Positions 7,323 to 14,551 of a stretch of 14,628 bases of DNA are shown here, piece by piece. Both the position numbers and the translations under genes were made by a program. The DNA is from JAUVZF01 sp964449275 (GTDB lineage Bacteria > Planctomycetota > Phycisphaerae > FEN-1346). Numbering within the stretch: position 1 is the stretch's first letter; each line of letters begins with the position of its first letter. The stretch lies in assembly GCA_964449275.1 (NCBI GenBank), contig CAYVAM010000097.1, positions 1-14,628 of the forward strand, in the 5' to 3' direction. A model generated the notes under the pieces. The model ran no database searches and was not told where the DNA came from. It saw nothing but the letters and a program-made list of their open reading frames with translations.

Positions 7323-7610
7323 ATGGTGACCGTGACCGTATGTGTCGGCAGTTCGTGTCACCTGAGGGGCGCGCGTGTGGTGATCGAGCGATTCAATGAA
7401 CTGCTTGAGAAACATGGTCTCCAGGACAAGGTCGGCTTAAAGGGGTCGTTCTGCATGGAGCGTTGCGGCGAGGGAGTCAACTGGCAGATCGACGAGGAGC
7501 CCTTCACCAACGCGAGCGTGGAGGAGGCGGTCCGGGTGTTCCGGGAGAAGGTCCTGGCGCCGCTGGGGGCAAAATCGGTAGACGAACCGCGAGGGACGGA
7601 TCGGCCATGA
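7323..7610 (+). CDS. Thioredoxin-like [2Fe-2S] ferredoxin
   Basis: The 95-residue protein MVTVTVCVGSSCHLRG... has cysteines at 7 and 12 (CxxxxC) and at 44 and 48 (FCMERC, CxxxC). This is the ligand pattern of the NuoE-type thioredoxin-like [2Fe-2S] domain. The start is the ATG with GGAG eight bases upstream. An earlier GTG at 7272 would add unrelated residues. It overlaps the PAS gene by four bases (ATGA, 7607-7610), implying coupled translation. Small ferredoxins of this kind are known next to PAS and SpoIIE genes in [FeFe]-hydrogenase clusters. Its role is not established: it could pass a redox signal to the PAS protein or serve as an electron carrier. Confidence 0.85.
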   Translation: MVTVTVCVGSSCHLRGARVVIERFNELLEKHGLQDKVGLKGSFCMERCGEGVNWQIDEEPFTNASVEEAVRVFREKVLAPLGAKSVDEPRGTDRP

Positions 7611-8122
7611 CGCCTTCCAACAGCGAAATCACCGCAGCGCACGTCGGCGCGATCCTGGAGCACACCCCCAACGGCGTTCTGCTGGTGGACGGGCAGGCAC
7701 GGATTCGTTTCGTGAACCCCGCCTTCCGCGAGATGTTTCGCTGCCGCGATGAAGACCTTCTGGGCGAGCAAGCGGCGGAGTTTGTGCATTCGGATTGCTT
7801 CGAGAGGGCCATCGCTGCAGGCGGGCATCTCATGGTCAAGGAGACGATCTCGCAGCACGATGTCAGTTTCCGCGTCGGGCTTTTCCCGATCGAGGGGAAA
7901 GACCTCTATTGCGGCATCTTCATCGACATCTCGGACGAAGAGAGGGCACGCAAGCACCTGTATGAATTGCGGGCACAGACGCTGGACCGGGCGCAGGAGG
8001 TCATCTCCCGACAGATGCAGACCGCCCAGGAGATCGCACGGCTCCTGGGTGAGACGACCGCCGAAACGAAGGTGCTTTTGGTAAAACTCATGTCCCTTTT
8101 TCAAGAAGAGGGACCTCAATGA
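7607..8122 (+). CDS. PAS-domain sensor protein of the hydrogenase-associated type
   Basis: This 171-residue protein has a single PAS domain at about residues 10-115, with ILEHTPNGVLLVDGQARIRFVN and the later core strand FIDISDEERA. It is followed by a helical tail, HLYELRAQTLDRAQEVISRQMQTAQEIARLLGETTAETKVLLVKLMSLF. That tail resembles the C-terminal segment of PAS-containing proteins encoded beside [FeFe] hydrogenases. There is no kinase, DNA-binding or cyclase domain. The ATG at 7607 has GAGGGA ten bases upstream and overlaps the stop of the ferredoxin gene. The stop in turn overlaps the SpoIIE-type gene (ATGA, 8119-8122). By context it probably acts with the phosphatase. Its ligand or cofactor cannot be read from the sequence. 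Confidence 0.82.
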   Translation: MTPSNSEITAAHVGAILEHTPNGVLLVDGQARIRFVNPAFREMFRCRDEDLLGEQAAEFVHSDCFERAIAAGGHLMVKETISQHDVSFRVGLFPIEGKDLYCGIFIDISDEERARKHLYELRAQTLDRAQEVISRQMQTAQEIARLLGETTAETKVLLVKLMSLFQEEGPQ

Positions 8123-9270
8123 GTGTGTACTACGAGTGGGGCACCAAACAACTGAACAAGCGCAGCGAAGAACTGTGCGGCGACAGTATCGTCGTCTCGC
8201 GCCACTCGGATTCGGTGACCCTGGCGCTTGCCGACGGACTCGGCAGCGGGGTGAAAGCCAACATCCTTGCCACGCTCACCACGCGTATCGCCATGCGCCT
8301 GCTCGAGAACGACCTGCCGCTCAGTGAGGTGGTGGAAACGCTCGGGAAAACGCTGCCGGTCTGCGAGGTACGAAAACTCGCCTACAGCACGTTCGCCATT
8401 GCGCAGTTCTTCAGCGACGGCCGCGCCCGTGTCGTCGAGTTCGACACGCCTCCGGCCATTCTGCTGCGCGATCGCAAACTGTTCCCCATGCCCTCAAACG
8501 AACGCGTTATCGCCAGCAAGACGATCCGTGAGTCGGTTCTCGAACTCAGAATGGGCGACTGGATCGTATTCGTTACCGACGGCGTGCTGAACGCCGGTAT
8601 CGGCGGCGTGTACCCTCTTGGCTGGGGTTGGGGCCAGGTGACGAAGTACCTTGAAGGACACGCACACCCCGAACTGTCGGCGCAGGACTTGGCCGACAAA
8701 CTCGCCGAGACCGTGGCGGAACTCTACGCGGGGGCTCCGGGGGATGACGTGAGCATCGTCGCCATCAAAGCGCGGCGCAAACTCGTCGCGACGGTGCTGA
8801 CCGGCCCGCCGGCCGAGGCGGAGACGGATGAGACCGTCTTGGCAGACTTCATCAAACGTCGCGGGCTGCACGCGGTGTGTGGCGGCACGACCGCCAAGAT
8901 CGCCTCTCGCCACCTGGGCCGGCCACTCGATGTCGATCTGCAGACGATGCGGCCGGACGTGCCACCCATCGCTCGCATGGAAACCATCGACCTGGTGACC
9001 GAGGGGATCCTCACGCTGACCCGGACCAACGAGTTGCTCCAGAACGGCGCCACCAAGGAAACCGTTAGATTCCGGACGGACGGTGCGGCGGCGCTGGTGC
9101 GGCTGTTACTGAGCGTGGACCACGTGCAGTTCGTCGTGGGACTGGCCGTGAACCCGGCGCACCAGAGTCCGAACCTGCCCGGCCAATTGGGCATGAAGTT
9201 GGCCGTCGTGCGCGAGATCGCCGAGGAACTCAAGCAGCGCGGCATCGAGGTCAGCATCGAATCCGTGTAG
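8119..9270 (+). CDS. SpoIIE-family PP2C serine/threonine phosphatase with a conserved C-terminal domain
   Basis: The protein has 383 residues. The N-terminal 215 or so form a SpoIIE-type PP2C domain with the metal-binding aspartates in place: GDS (21-23), ADGLGSG (38-44), FVTDGV (151-156) and PGDDVS (207-212). The C-terminal part (about 235-383) contains VCGGTTAKIASRHLGR and RMETIDLVTEGILTLTR. These patterns recur in SpoIIE-like proteins from hydrogenase operons and are not part of Bacillus SpoIIE. There are no transmembrane segments. It starts within the stop codon of the PAS gene, with GAGGGA as ribosome site, and is 82 bases from the NuoE-like gene. No anti-sigma kinase or STAS-domain antagonist is nearby, so its phosphoprotein target is unknown. 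Confidence 0.86.
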   Translation: MSVYYEWGTKQLNKRSEELCGDSIVVSRHSDSVTLALADGLGSGVKANILATLTTRIAMRLLENDLPLSEVVETLGKTLPVCEVRKLAYSTFAIAQFFSDGRARVVEFDTPPAILLRDRKLFPMPSNERVIASKTIRESVLELRMGDWIVFVTDGVLNAGIGGVYPLGWGWGQVTKYLEGHAHPELSAQDLADKLAETVAELYAGAPGDDVSIVAIKARRKLVATVLTGPPAEAETDETVLADFIKRRGLHAVCGGTTAKIASRHLGRPLDVDLQTMRPDVPPIARMETIDLVTEGILTLTRTNELLQNGATKETVRFRTDGAAALVRLLLSVDHVQFVVGLAVNPAHQSPNLPGQLGMKLAVVREIAEELKQRGIEVSIESV

Positions 9271-9313
9271 CCGGCCGCGGCGCTCTTGCCGGAACGTAAC
9301 AGGTTGTCGGGAT

Positions 9314-9332
9314 TCGGCCCCACCGGGGCCGA
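9314..9332 (+). other. Perfect hairpin between the phosphatase and NuoE-like genes
   Basis: TCGGCCCC (9314-9321) and GGGGCCGA (9325-9332) form an 8-bp stem with an ACC loop. It is followed by CCACACCC rather than a T-tract, so it does not look like an intrinsic terminator. It lies 20 bases before the NuoE-like start and may mark an mRNA processing point between regulatory and enzyme genes. Confidence 0.4.
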
Positions 9333-9352
9333 CCACACCCGGTTCGGAGCGG

Positions 9353-9859
9353 ATGGCTGAGAATATGACGGCGCAAGAGAAACTTATCGAAACCATCGTC
9401 TCTCGCTACGACGGCGAGGTCGGCATGCTCATCTCCATGATGCAGGACCTCCAAGCCGAGTCCGGTTACCTGCCGGTTGATCAACTGCGCCGGCTCGCGG
9501 CGCGGCTCGACATGCCCGTGAGCCGCCTCTATGCCGTGGCGACGTTCTACGCCTCGTTCCGCCTGGCGCCGAAGGGGCAGCACGAGGTCACCCTCTGCGT
9601 CGGGACCGTCTGCTATCTGAAGGGCGCAGGGAGGATCTCACAAAGGATTCAAGAGGAGTTCCAGGTCGAGGCGGGGGGCACCACCACCGACGGGCTCTTC
9701 ACCTTCCAGGCGGTCAACTGCGTCGGCGCCTGTGCGGTGGCCCCGGTCATGATCGTGGACGGCAAATTCCATAACGGGCTGACTCCCGAGTCGGCGGCGG
9801 ATATTCTGCGCAGCCTTCCGGCGCAACAGGATGCGGCGCTAGGGGAGGATGAAACGTGA
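9353..9859 (+). CDS. nuoE: NuoE-like [2Fe-2S] diaphorase subunit (HydC type)
   Basis: This is the small subunit of the NADH-oxidising module found in complex I and in multimeric [FeFe] hydrogenases and formate dehydrogenases. In 168 residues it has the helical N-terminal region with LISMMQDLQAESGYLP (26-41) and 'VATFYASFRLAPKG' (62-75). The thioredoxin-like domain follows, with ligands Cys82, Cys87, Cys123 and Cys127 in LCVGTVC and NCVGAC. The ATG at 9353 has a GGAG close upstream. The ATG at 9365 is an alternative. Its end overlaps the next gene by four bases (GTGA), so NuoE and NuoF are translated together. Its cluster would link the NuoF flavin to other centres, or be a side cluster in a bifurcating complex. 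Confidence 0.93.
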   Translation: MAENMTAQEKLIETIVSRYDGEVGMLISMMQDLQAESGYLPVDQLRRLAARLDMPVSRLYAVATFYASFRLAPKGQHEVTLCVGTVCYLKGAGRISQRIQEEFQVEAGGTTTDGLFTFQAVNCVGACAVAPVMIVDGKFHNGLTPESAADILRSLPAQQDAALGEDET

Positions 9860-11724
9860 CGGTGCTTTCCAGCGAGCGGCTTGGCAGCCCCGCTGACCTC
9901 GAGGGCAAGCGGCGGCAATGGCGCGAGAGGTCTCGCTCCTGCACGAAGCGCGTGCGGGTCTGCATCGGCCCCGGCTGTCTGGCCAAGGGCTCGCTCGCAC
10001 TATACGAACTGTTTAACCAAGCGGTCGCGGAGGCCGGCGCGGACGTTCAGGTCGAAGCCAAGGGTGTGGGCTGTCATGGCCTTTGCGAGCGAGGCCCCAT
10101 TGTGATCGTCGAACCGGGAGAGATCTTCTACCAGCGGGTCGAAGAGCCTGACGTGGCCGAGATTTTCCGAGAGACGGTCGTCGGCGGCAGGGTGATCGAG
10201 CGGCTACTCTACGAAGACCCCGACACAGGAGCCAAGGCAAGAACCGCTCAGGACATACCGTTCTACAAGGCGCAGATGCGAATCGCTCTCGGCCACAGCG
10301 GACTGATCGACCCCACGAGCATCGAGGATTACATTGCCCTCGAGGGGTATGCGGCACTGGCCAAAGCCCTGGCCGCGATGACGCCGGAGCAAGTCCTGGC
10401 CCAGGTCGAGCGGTCCGGGCTTCGAGGACGGGGCGGGGGCGGCTTCCCGACCGCGAGGAAATGGCGATCCTGCCGCAACGCGCCGGGACAGCCCAAATAC
10501 GTTATCTGCAACGGCGACGAAGGCGACCCCGGCGCCTTCATGGACCGCGCCATCATGGAGGGCAACCCGCACGCCATCCTGGAAGGCATGGCCATCGGCG
10601 CATACGCCATCGGCTCTTCTCAAGGTTACATCTACGTCCGGAACGAGTACCCCATTTCCGTGGAACGCCTGAAGGAGGCGATCCAGCAGGCCGAGCAACT
10701 CGGACTGCTCGGCCAGGACATCCTCGGCACAGGCTTCTCCTTCGACATCCGCATCAACCGCGGCGGCGGCGCCTTCGTGTGCGGCGAATCCACCGCACTG
10801 ATGGCCTCGCTCGAAGGACGTCCGGGCGAACCCCGCGCCAAGTACGTCCACACCGTCGAGAGCGGCCTCCGGGGGAAGCCCACCAACCTGAACAACGTCG
10901 AGACCTGGGCCAACGTGCCCGCCGTCATCAACCGCGGCGGCGAGTGGTTCGCCTCCATCGGCACCGAAACGTCCAAGGGCACCAAGGTCTTCAGCCTCGT
11001 CGGCAAGATCGAAAACACCGGACTCGTCGAGGTCCCCATGGGCATCACCCTGCGCCGGATCATCGAGGAGATCGGCGGCGGGATCCCGGGCGGCAAGGCC
11101 TTCAAAGCGGTTCAGACAGGCGGGCCCTCCGGCGGATGTATCCCCGCAGAACACCTCGACACCGCCGTGGACTTCGATGAACTGACCAAACTCGGCTCCA
11201 TGATGGGCTCCGGCGGCATGATCGTCATGGACGAAGATACCTGCATGGTCAACGTTGCACGGTACTTCCTGAACTTCCTCCACGCCGAGTCGTGCGGCAA
11301 ATGCACCCCCTGCCGCGAAGGACTCGCACAGATGCTTGCCATTCTCGACCGCATCACACACGGCGAGGGCCGGCAGGGAGACGTCGAACGACTCGAGGAA
11401 CTCGCCGACCTGCTCGAAGGCACCGCCCTCTGCGCACTCGGCAAGACCGCCGCCAACCCCGTCCTCTCGACCATCCGCTACTTCCGCGACGAGTACGACG
11501 CACATATCCTCCAGCAGCGGTGTCCCGCAAAGGAGTGTCGGGGGCTCTTTCGCTACGAGATCGACCCGGAGGCCTGCAAGGCTTGCGGCCTGTGCCTCAA
11601 GGACTGCCCGGTGGATGCCATTTCCGGCGGGAAGAAGGTTCCCCACGTCATCGACCAGGGAAAGTGCACCCGCTGCGGGACGTGTCTGGACAAGTGCCCC
11701 TTCGGCGCCGTGCTGAAGGTGTGA
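9856..11724 (+). CDS. nuoF: NuoF-like NAD(P)H/FMN diaphorase subunit with extra iron-sulfur domains (HydB type)
   Basis: The domains run in the HydB order. A thioredoxin-like [2Fe-2S] domain has Cys36/41 and Cys73/77. The NuoF core carries the glycine-rich FMN/NAD loop GLRGRGGGGFPTARKW (188-203), NGDEGDPGAFMDR (219-231), FVCGESTALMASLEGRPGEPR (307-327) and an SLBB region near 370-430. An N3-type [4Fe-4S] site has Cys480, 483, 486 and 526. Last comes a C-terminal pair of [4Fe-4S] motifs, Cys574-577-580-584 and Cys604-607-610-614. The 622 residues fit HydB rather than the shorter complex I NuoF. The GTG start follows AGGGGAGGA and overlaps the NuoE-like stop. It is the NAD(P)-reactive flavin subunit. 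Whether it uses NAD or NADP and whether it bifurcates cannot be read directly. No residue is obviously missing. Confidence 0.95.
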   Translation: MTVLSSERLGSPADLEGKRRQWRERSRSCTKRVRVCIGPGCLAKGSLALYELFNQAVAEAGADVQVEAKGVGCHGLCERGPIVIVEPGEIFYQRVEEPDVAEIFRETVVGGRVIERLLYEDPDTGAKARTAQDIPFYKAQMRIALGHSGLIDPTSIEDYIALEGYAALAKALAAMTPEQVLAQVERSGLRGRGGGGFPTARKWRSCRNAPGQPKYVICNGDEGDPGAFMDRAIMEGNPHAILEGMAIGAYAIGSSQGYIYVRNEYPISVERLKEAIQQAEQLGLLGQDILGTGFSFDIRINRGGGAFVCGESTALMASLEGRPGEPRAKYVHTVESGLRGKPTNLNNVETWANVPAVINRGGEWFASIGTETSKGTKVFSLVGKIENTGLVEVPMGITLRRIIEEIGGGIPGGKAFKAVQTGGPSGGCIPAEHLDTAVDFDELTKLGSMMGSGGMIVMDEDTCMVNVARYFLNFLHAESCGKCTPCREGLAQMLAILDRITHGEGRQGDVERLEELADLLEGTALCALGKTAANPVLSTIRYFRDEYDAHILQQRCPAKECRGLFRYEIDPEACKACGLCLKDCPVDAISGGKKVPHVIDQGKCTRCGTCLDKCPFGAVLKV

Positions 11725-11737
11725 AGGAGATGCACCT

Positions 11738-12559
11738 GTGCCGACGGTAACGATTGACGGCATTCGCGTGCAGGTGGAAACCGGCGCGACGATCCTCGAC
11801 GCCGCACGCAAAGCCGGCATCTGGATTCCGACCCTCTGTTACCACCCCGCCGTTTCGCCCCAGGCCACCTGCCGCCTCTGCATGGTCGAACTGGACCGCG
11901 GCGATTGGAAACAACTCGTCACCTCCTGCAACTACCCCGTTCGCCGCGACATCGAGGTCAGCGTCTCCAGTGCCAGGGCCGTGGCGGCACGCCGCGGCGT
12001 GATGCAACTGCTGCTCGCTCGGGCACCGGAAAACGAGCAACTCAAGGCCCTGGCCGAGCGAATGGGCGTCGAAGGCACGCCCTATCCCACGGTCACCACG
12101 AGTCAGCGGGACTGCATCCTGTGCGGATTGTGCACCGCCATATGCGCCGAGGTCCTGGGGCGTTCCGCCATCGCGTTCAGCGGGCGCGGCCCGGAGCGCG
12201 CCGTCACCACGCCGTTTCGCCAGCCGGCCGAGGACTGCATCGGCTGCGGGGCGTGTGCTCTGGTCTGCCCGGTCGGGACGATCCAGATCCGAATGCACGA
12301 GGAGGAGGGCGAGATCGAGATCTCACCCTTCAAGACACGCACCAAGATGCTCGCCTGCCAGGAGTGTGGCGCGCCCGTGGGCAGCGTTCTCGTATTGAAA
12401 GAGGCGCTCGACAGGGCTCCGATGCACCGCGAATCGCTGGCTGAACTTACGCGCCTGTGCCCCCGGTGCAGGCGAAAGCGCACCGCCGCGCGCCTGACGG
12501 AAGGGCGGACCCTGGCGGCGCAGGCGGGTTACGTCGCCGGAACCAAGAAAGCGGAGTGA
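11738..12559 (+). CDS. Short NuoG/HydA-N-terminus-like iron-sulfur subunit without a catalytic domain
   Basis: This 273-residue protein resembles the N-terminal electron-relay part of NuoG and of [FeFe]-hydrogenase HydA. A [2Fe-2S] domain has Cys34, 45, 48 and 64 (TLCYHP...ATCRLCMVE). Two [4Fe-4S] motifs follow, Cys126-129-132-136 and Cys167-170-173-177. It lacks the His/Cys3 cluster motif of NuoG, the H-cluster domain (TSCCPAW-like motifs) of HydA and any molybdopterin domain. The tail instead holds two CxxC pairs, Cys207/210 (LACQECGAP) and Cys241/244 (LCPRCRRK), which could form a further cluster or zinc site. The GTG start follows AGGAG by eight bases, and it lies 13 bases after NuoF. It most likely connects the NuoEF flavin to CooS or to ferredoxin. 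Confidence 0.88.
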   Translation: MPTVTIDGIRVQVETGATILDAARKAGIWIPTLCYHPAVSPQATCRLCMVELDRGDWKQLVTSCNYPVRRDIEVSVSSARAVAARRGVMQLLLARAPENEQLKALAERMGVEGTPYPTVTTSQRDCILCGLCTAICAEVLGRSAIAFSGRGPERAVTTPFRQPAEDCIGCGACALVCPVGTIQIRMHEEEGEIEISPFKTRTKMLACQECGAPVGSVLVLKEALDRAPMHRESLAELTRLCPRCRRKRTAARLTEGRTLAAQAGYVAGTKKAE

Positions 12560-12561
12560 CC

Positions 12562-12586
12562 GCCGGCGCCCCTTCCGGTCGCCGGC
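12562..12586 (+). other. GC-rich hairpin just upstream of cooS
   Basis: GCCGGCG (12562-12568) pairs with CGCCGGC (12580-12586) around an 11-base loop. It sits between the stop of the NuoG-like gene and the GAGGAG ribosome site of cooS (12592-12597). There is no T-tract. It might protect a processed cooS message or slow read-through, but this is a guess from position. Confidence 0.3.
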
Positions 12587-12604
12587 CCAATGAGGAGATG
12601 GTTG

Positions 12605-14545
12605 ATGGATCCGAAAAAGGCAACCTGTGATCCCGCGGCTCAGAAAATGCTCAAGCGGATGGCCGACGACGGAATCGAGACCGCCTGGGACCGGCTCGAG
12701 GCCCAGGAACCCCAGTGCGGCTTCGGACAACTCGGCCTCTGCTGCCGCATCTGCAACATGGGGCCCTGCCGCATCGACCCCTTCGGAGACGGGCCGCAGC
12801 GCGGCGTGTGCGGGGCCGACGCCGACACGATCATCGCCCGCAACTTCATACGGATGGTCGCCGGCGGCGCCAGCGCTCACTCCGACCACGGGCGCGGCGT
12901 GGCGCAGGCGTTCCTGGCAATGGCCAAAGGGGAAGCCCCGGATTATGGCATCAAGGACCGCGAGAAACTTCTCTCCACCGCCCGGATCATGGGCATCGAA
13001 ACCGACGGCCGCGACGACATGGACATCGCCCAGGACCTCGGCGAGCAGGCCCTGGCCGAATTCGGCAAGCCGCACGGCACACAGCGGATGGCCGACCGCG
13101 CCCCCAAGGCCCGAAAGGCCGTCTGGGAGAAACTCGGCGTCACGCCGCGAGCCGTGGACCGCGAGATCGTCGAGGCCCTCCATCGCACCCACATGGGCGT
13201 GGACCAGGAGTACAAGAGCATCCTGCGTCACGCCAGCCGCTGCGCCCTCGGCGACGGATGGGGAGGCTCGATGATCGCCACCGAACTCCAGGACATCATG
13301 TTCGGCAGGCCGGTGCCGGCCAGAGGCGAGATCAACCTCGGCGTCTTCAAGAAAGACCACGTGAACCTGGTGGTCCACGGCCACGAGCCGCTGCTTTCGG
13401 AGATGGTGGCCGCCGCCGCGGCCATGCCCGAACTGATAGATGAGGCCAAAAAGGCCGGCGCCGCCGGCATCAACATCGTCGGCATCTGCTGCACGGGGGC
13501 CGAGTTGATAATGCGGCACGGCATCCCGATGGCCGGCAACTTCCTCAGCCAGGAAGTCGCCGTCGCCACCGGCGCGGTGGACCTGATGTGCGTGGACATC
13601 CAGTGCATCATGCAAAGCCTCGCCGAACTCGTCAAGAATTACCATACCAAACTCATCACTACGAGCGAAAAGGCGCACATGCCAGGCGTCGAGCACGTCG
13701 AGATGGAAGAGGACCGGGCACTGGAGGTCGGCAAGGAAATCGTCCACAAGGCCGTCGAGGCCTTCGCCGGCCGCTCAGGCAAGATCTACATCCCCAAGGA
13801 CAAGGGCGAGGTCGTCGTCGGATTCAGCCACGAGACCATCAACTACATGCTCGGCGGACGCTTCCGCGAGTCCTATCGACCCCTGAACGACAACATCATA
13901 AACGGCCGCATCCGCGGCGTCTGCGGCGTGGTCGGGTGCACCAACCCCAAGGTCAGGCACGACTGGGGACACACCGGCCTGGTACGCGAACTGATCCGGC
14001 GCGACATCCTGGTCGTCGTGACCGGCTGCGCCCAGATTGCGTGTGGCAAGTTGGACCTGTTGAGGCCCGAGGCCGCCGAACTGGCCGGCCCGGGCCTTCG
14101 CGAGGTCTGCGAGACGGTAGGCATGCCGCCCGTCCTGGCGGTCGGGTCCTGCGTCGATAACAGCCGCATCCTCATCGCCTGCGCCGAGATGGTCCGCGAG
14201 GGAGGGCTCGGAGACGATATCTCTGAACTGCCGGTGGCCGGGGCGTGCCTCGAACACATTACCGAGAAGGCGATTTCCATCGGCCATTACTTCGTAGCGT
14301 CCGGCGCCCTGGTCGTCTTCGCGCGAAAACTGTTCCCCGTCTGGGCCAAGTCGAAGGTGGCCAAGTACTTGTTCGAGGAGATCGAGGAGGAACTCGGAGG
14401 CAAATGGGCCGTCGAGGACGACCCACTCAAGGCCGCTGAACTCATCCACGACCACATCGAGGCCAAACGCGACGCGCTCGGAATCAACCAGGAACGCGAA
14501 CGTAAACTCTACGATATGGACGATCGCCGCAAAATCGAGGTGTAA
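12605..14545 (+). CDS. cooS: Ni-Fe carbon monoxide dehydrogenase catalytic subunit
   Basis: CooS oxidises CO with water to CO2, two protons and two electrons as a cytoplasmic homodimer. The 646 residues match monofunctional CODH. By comparison with known CooS structures all ligands are present. D-cluster: Cys38 and 46. B-cluster: Cys47, 50, 55 and 69 (CCRICNMGPCRI). C-cluster: His260 in VHGHEP, Cys295 in GICCTGAE, Cys334 in DIQC, Cys445 in GVVGC, Cys475 in TGCAQIAC and Cys526 in LIAC. The histidines in SAHSDHG (92, 95) fit the proton channel. The ATG at 12605 is set by GAGGAG seven bases upstream. An ATG at 12590 would start before that site. It is last in the operon, and no acetyl-CoA synthase gene precedes it. 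Electron acceptors are inferred to be the CooF-like protein and the NuoEFG-like complex. Confidence 0.97.
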   Translation: MDPKKATCDPAAQKMLKRMADDGIETAWDRLEAQEPQCGFGQLGLCCRICNMGPCRIDPFGDGPQRGVCGADADTIIARNFIRMVAGGASAHSDHGRGVAQAFLAMAKGEAPDYGIKDREKLLSTARIMGIETDGRDDMDIAQDLGEQALAEFGKPHGTQRMADRAPKARKAVWEKLGVTPRAVDREIVEALHRTHMGVDQEYKSILRHASRCALGDGWGGSMIATELQDIMFGRPVPARGEINLGVFKKDHVNLVVHGHEPLLSEMVAAAAAMPELIDEAKKAGAAGINIVGICCTGAELIMRHGIPMAGNFLSQEVAVATGAVDLMCVDIQCIMQSLAELVKNYHTKLITTSEKAHMPGVEHVEMEEDRALEVGKEIVHKAVEAFAGRSGKIYIPKDKGEVVVGFSHETINYMLGGRFRESYRPLNDNIINGRIRGVCGVVGCTNPKVRHDWGHTGLVRELIRRDILVVVTGCAQIACGKLDLLRPEAAELAGPGLREVCETVGMPPVLAVGSCVDNSRILIACAEMVREGGLGDDISELPVAGACLEHITEKAISIGHYFVASGALVVFARKLFPVWAKSKVAKYLFEEIEEELGGKWAVEDDPLKAAELIHDHIEAKRDALGINQERERKLYDMDDRRKIEV

Positions 14546-14551
14546 AGTCGG

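Noticed and set aside
10204..11820. 538-codon open frame on the minus strand inside the NuoF-like gene
   Set aside because: The plus strand encodes a complete HydB-type protein. The antisense frame has no family features and arises from strong codon bias.
7323..12559. Multimeric [FeFe] hydrogenase operon
   Set aside because: The accessory and diaphorase genes fit, but no protein in the window has the H-cluster cysteine motifs. The short NuoG-like protein ends before such a domain and is followed by cooS.
12323..13747. 474-codon open frame on the minus strand overlapping cooS
   Set aside because: It is antisense to conserved CooS sequence with all cluster ligands and has no recognisable product.
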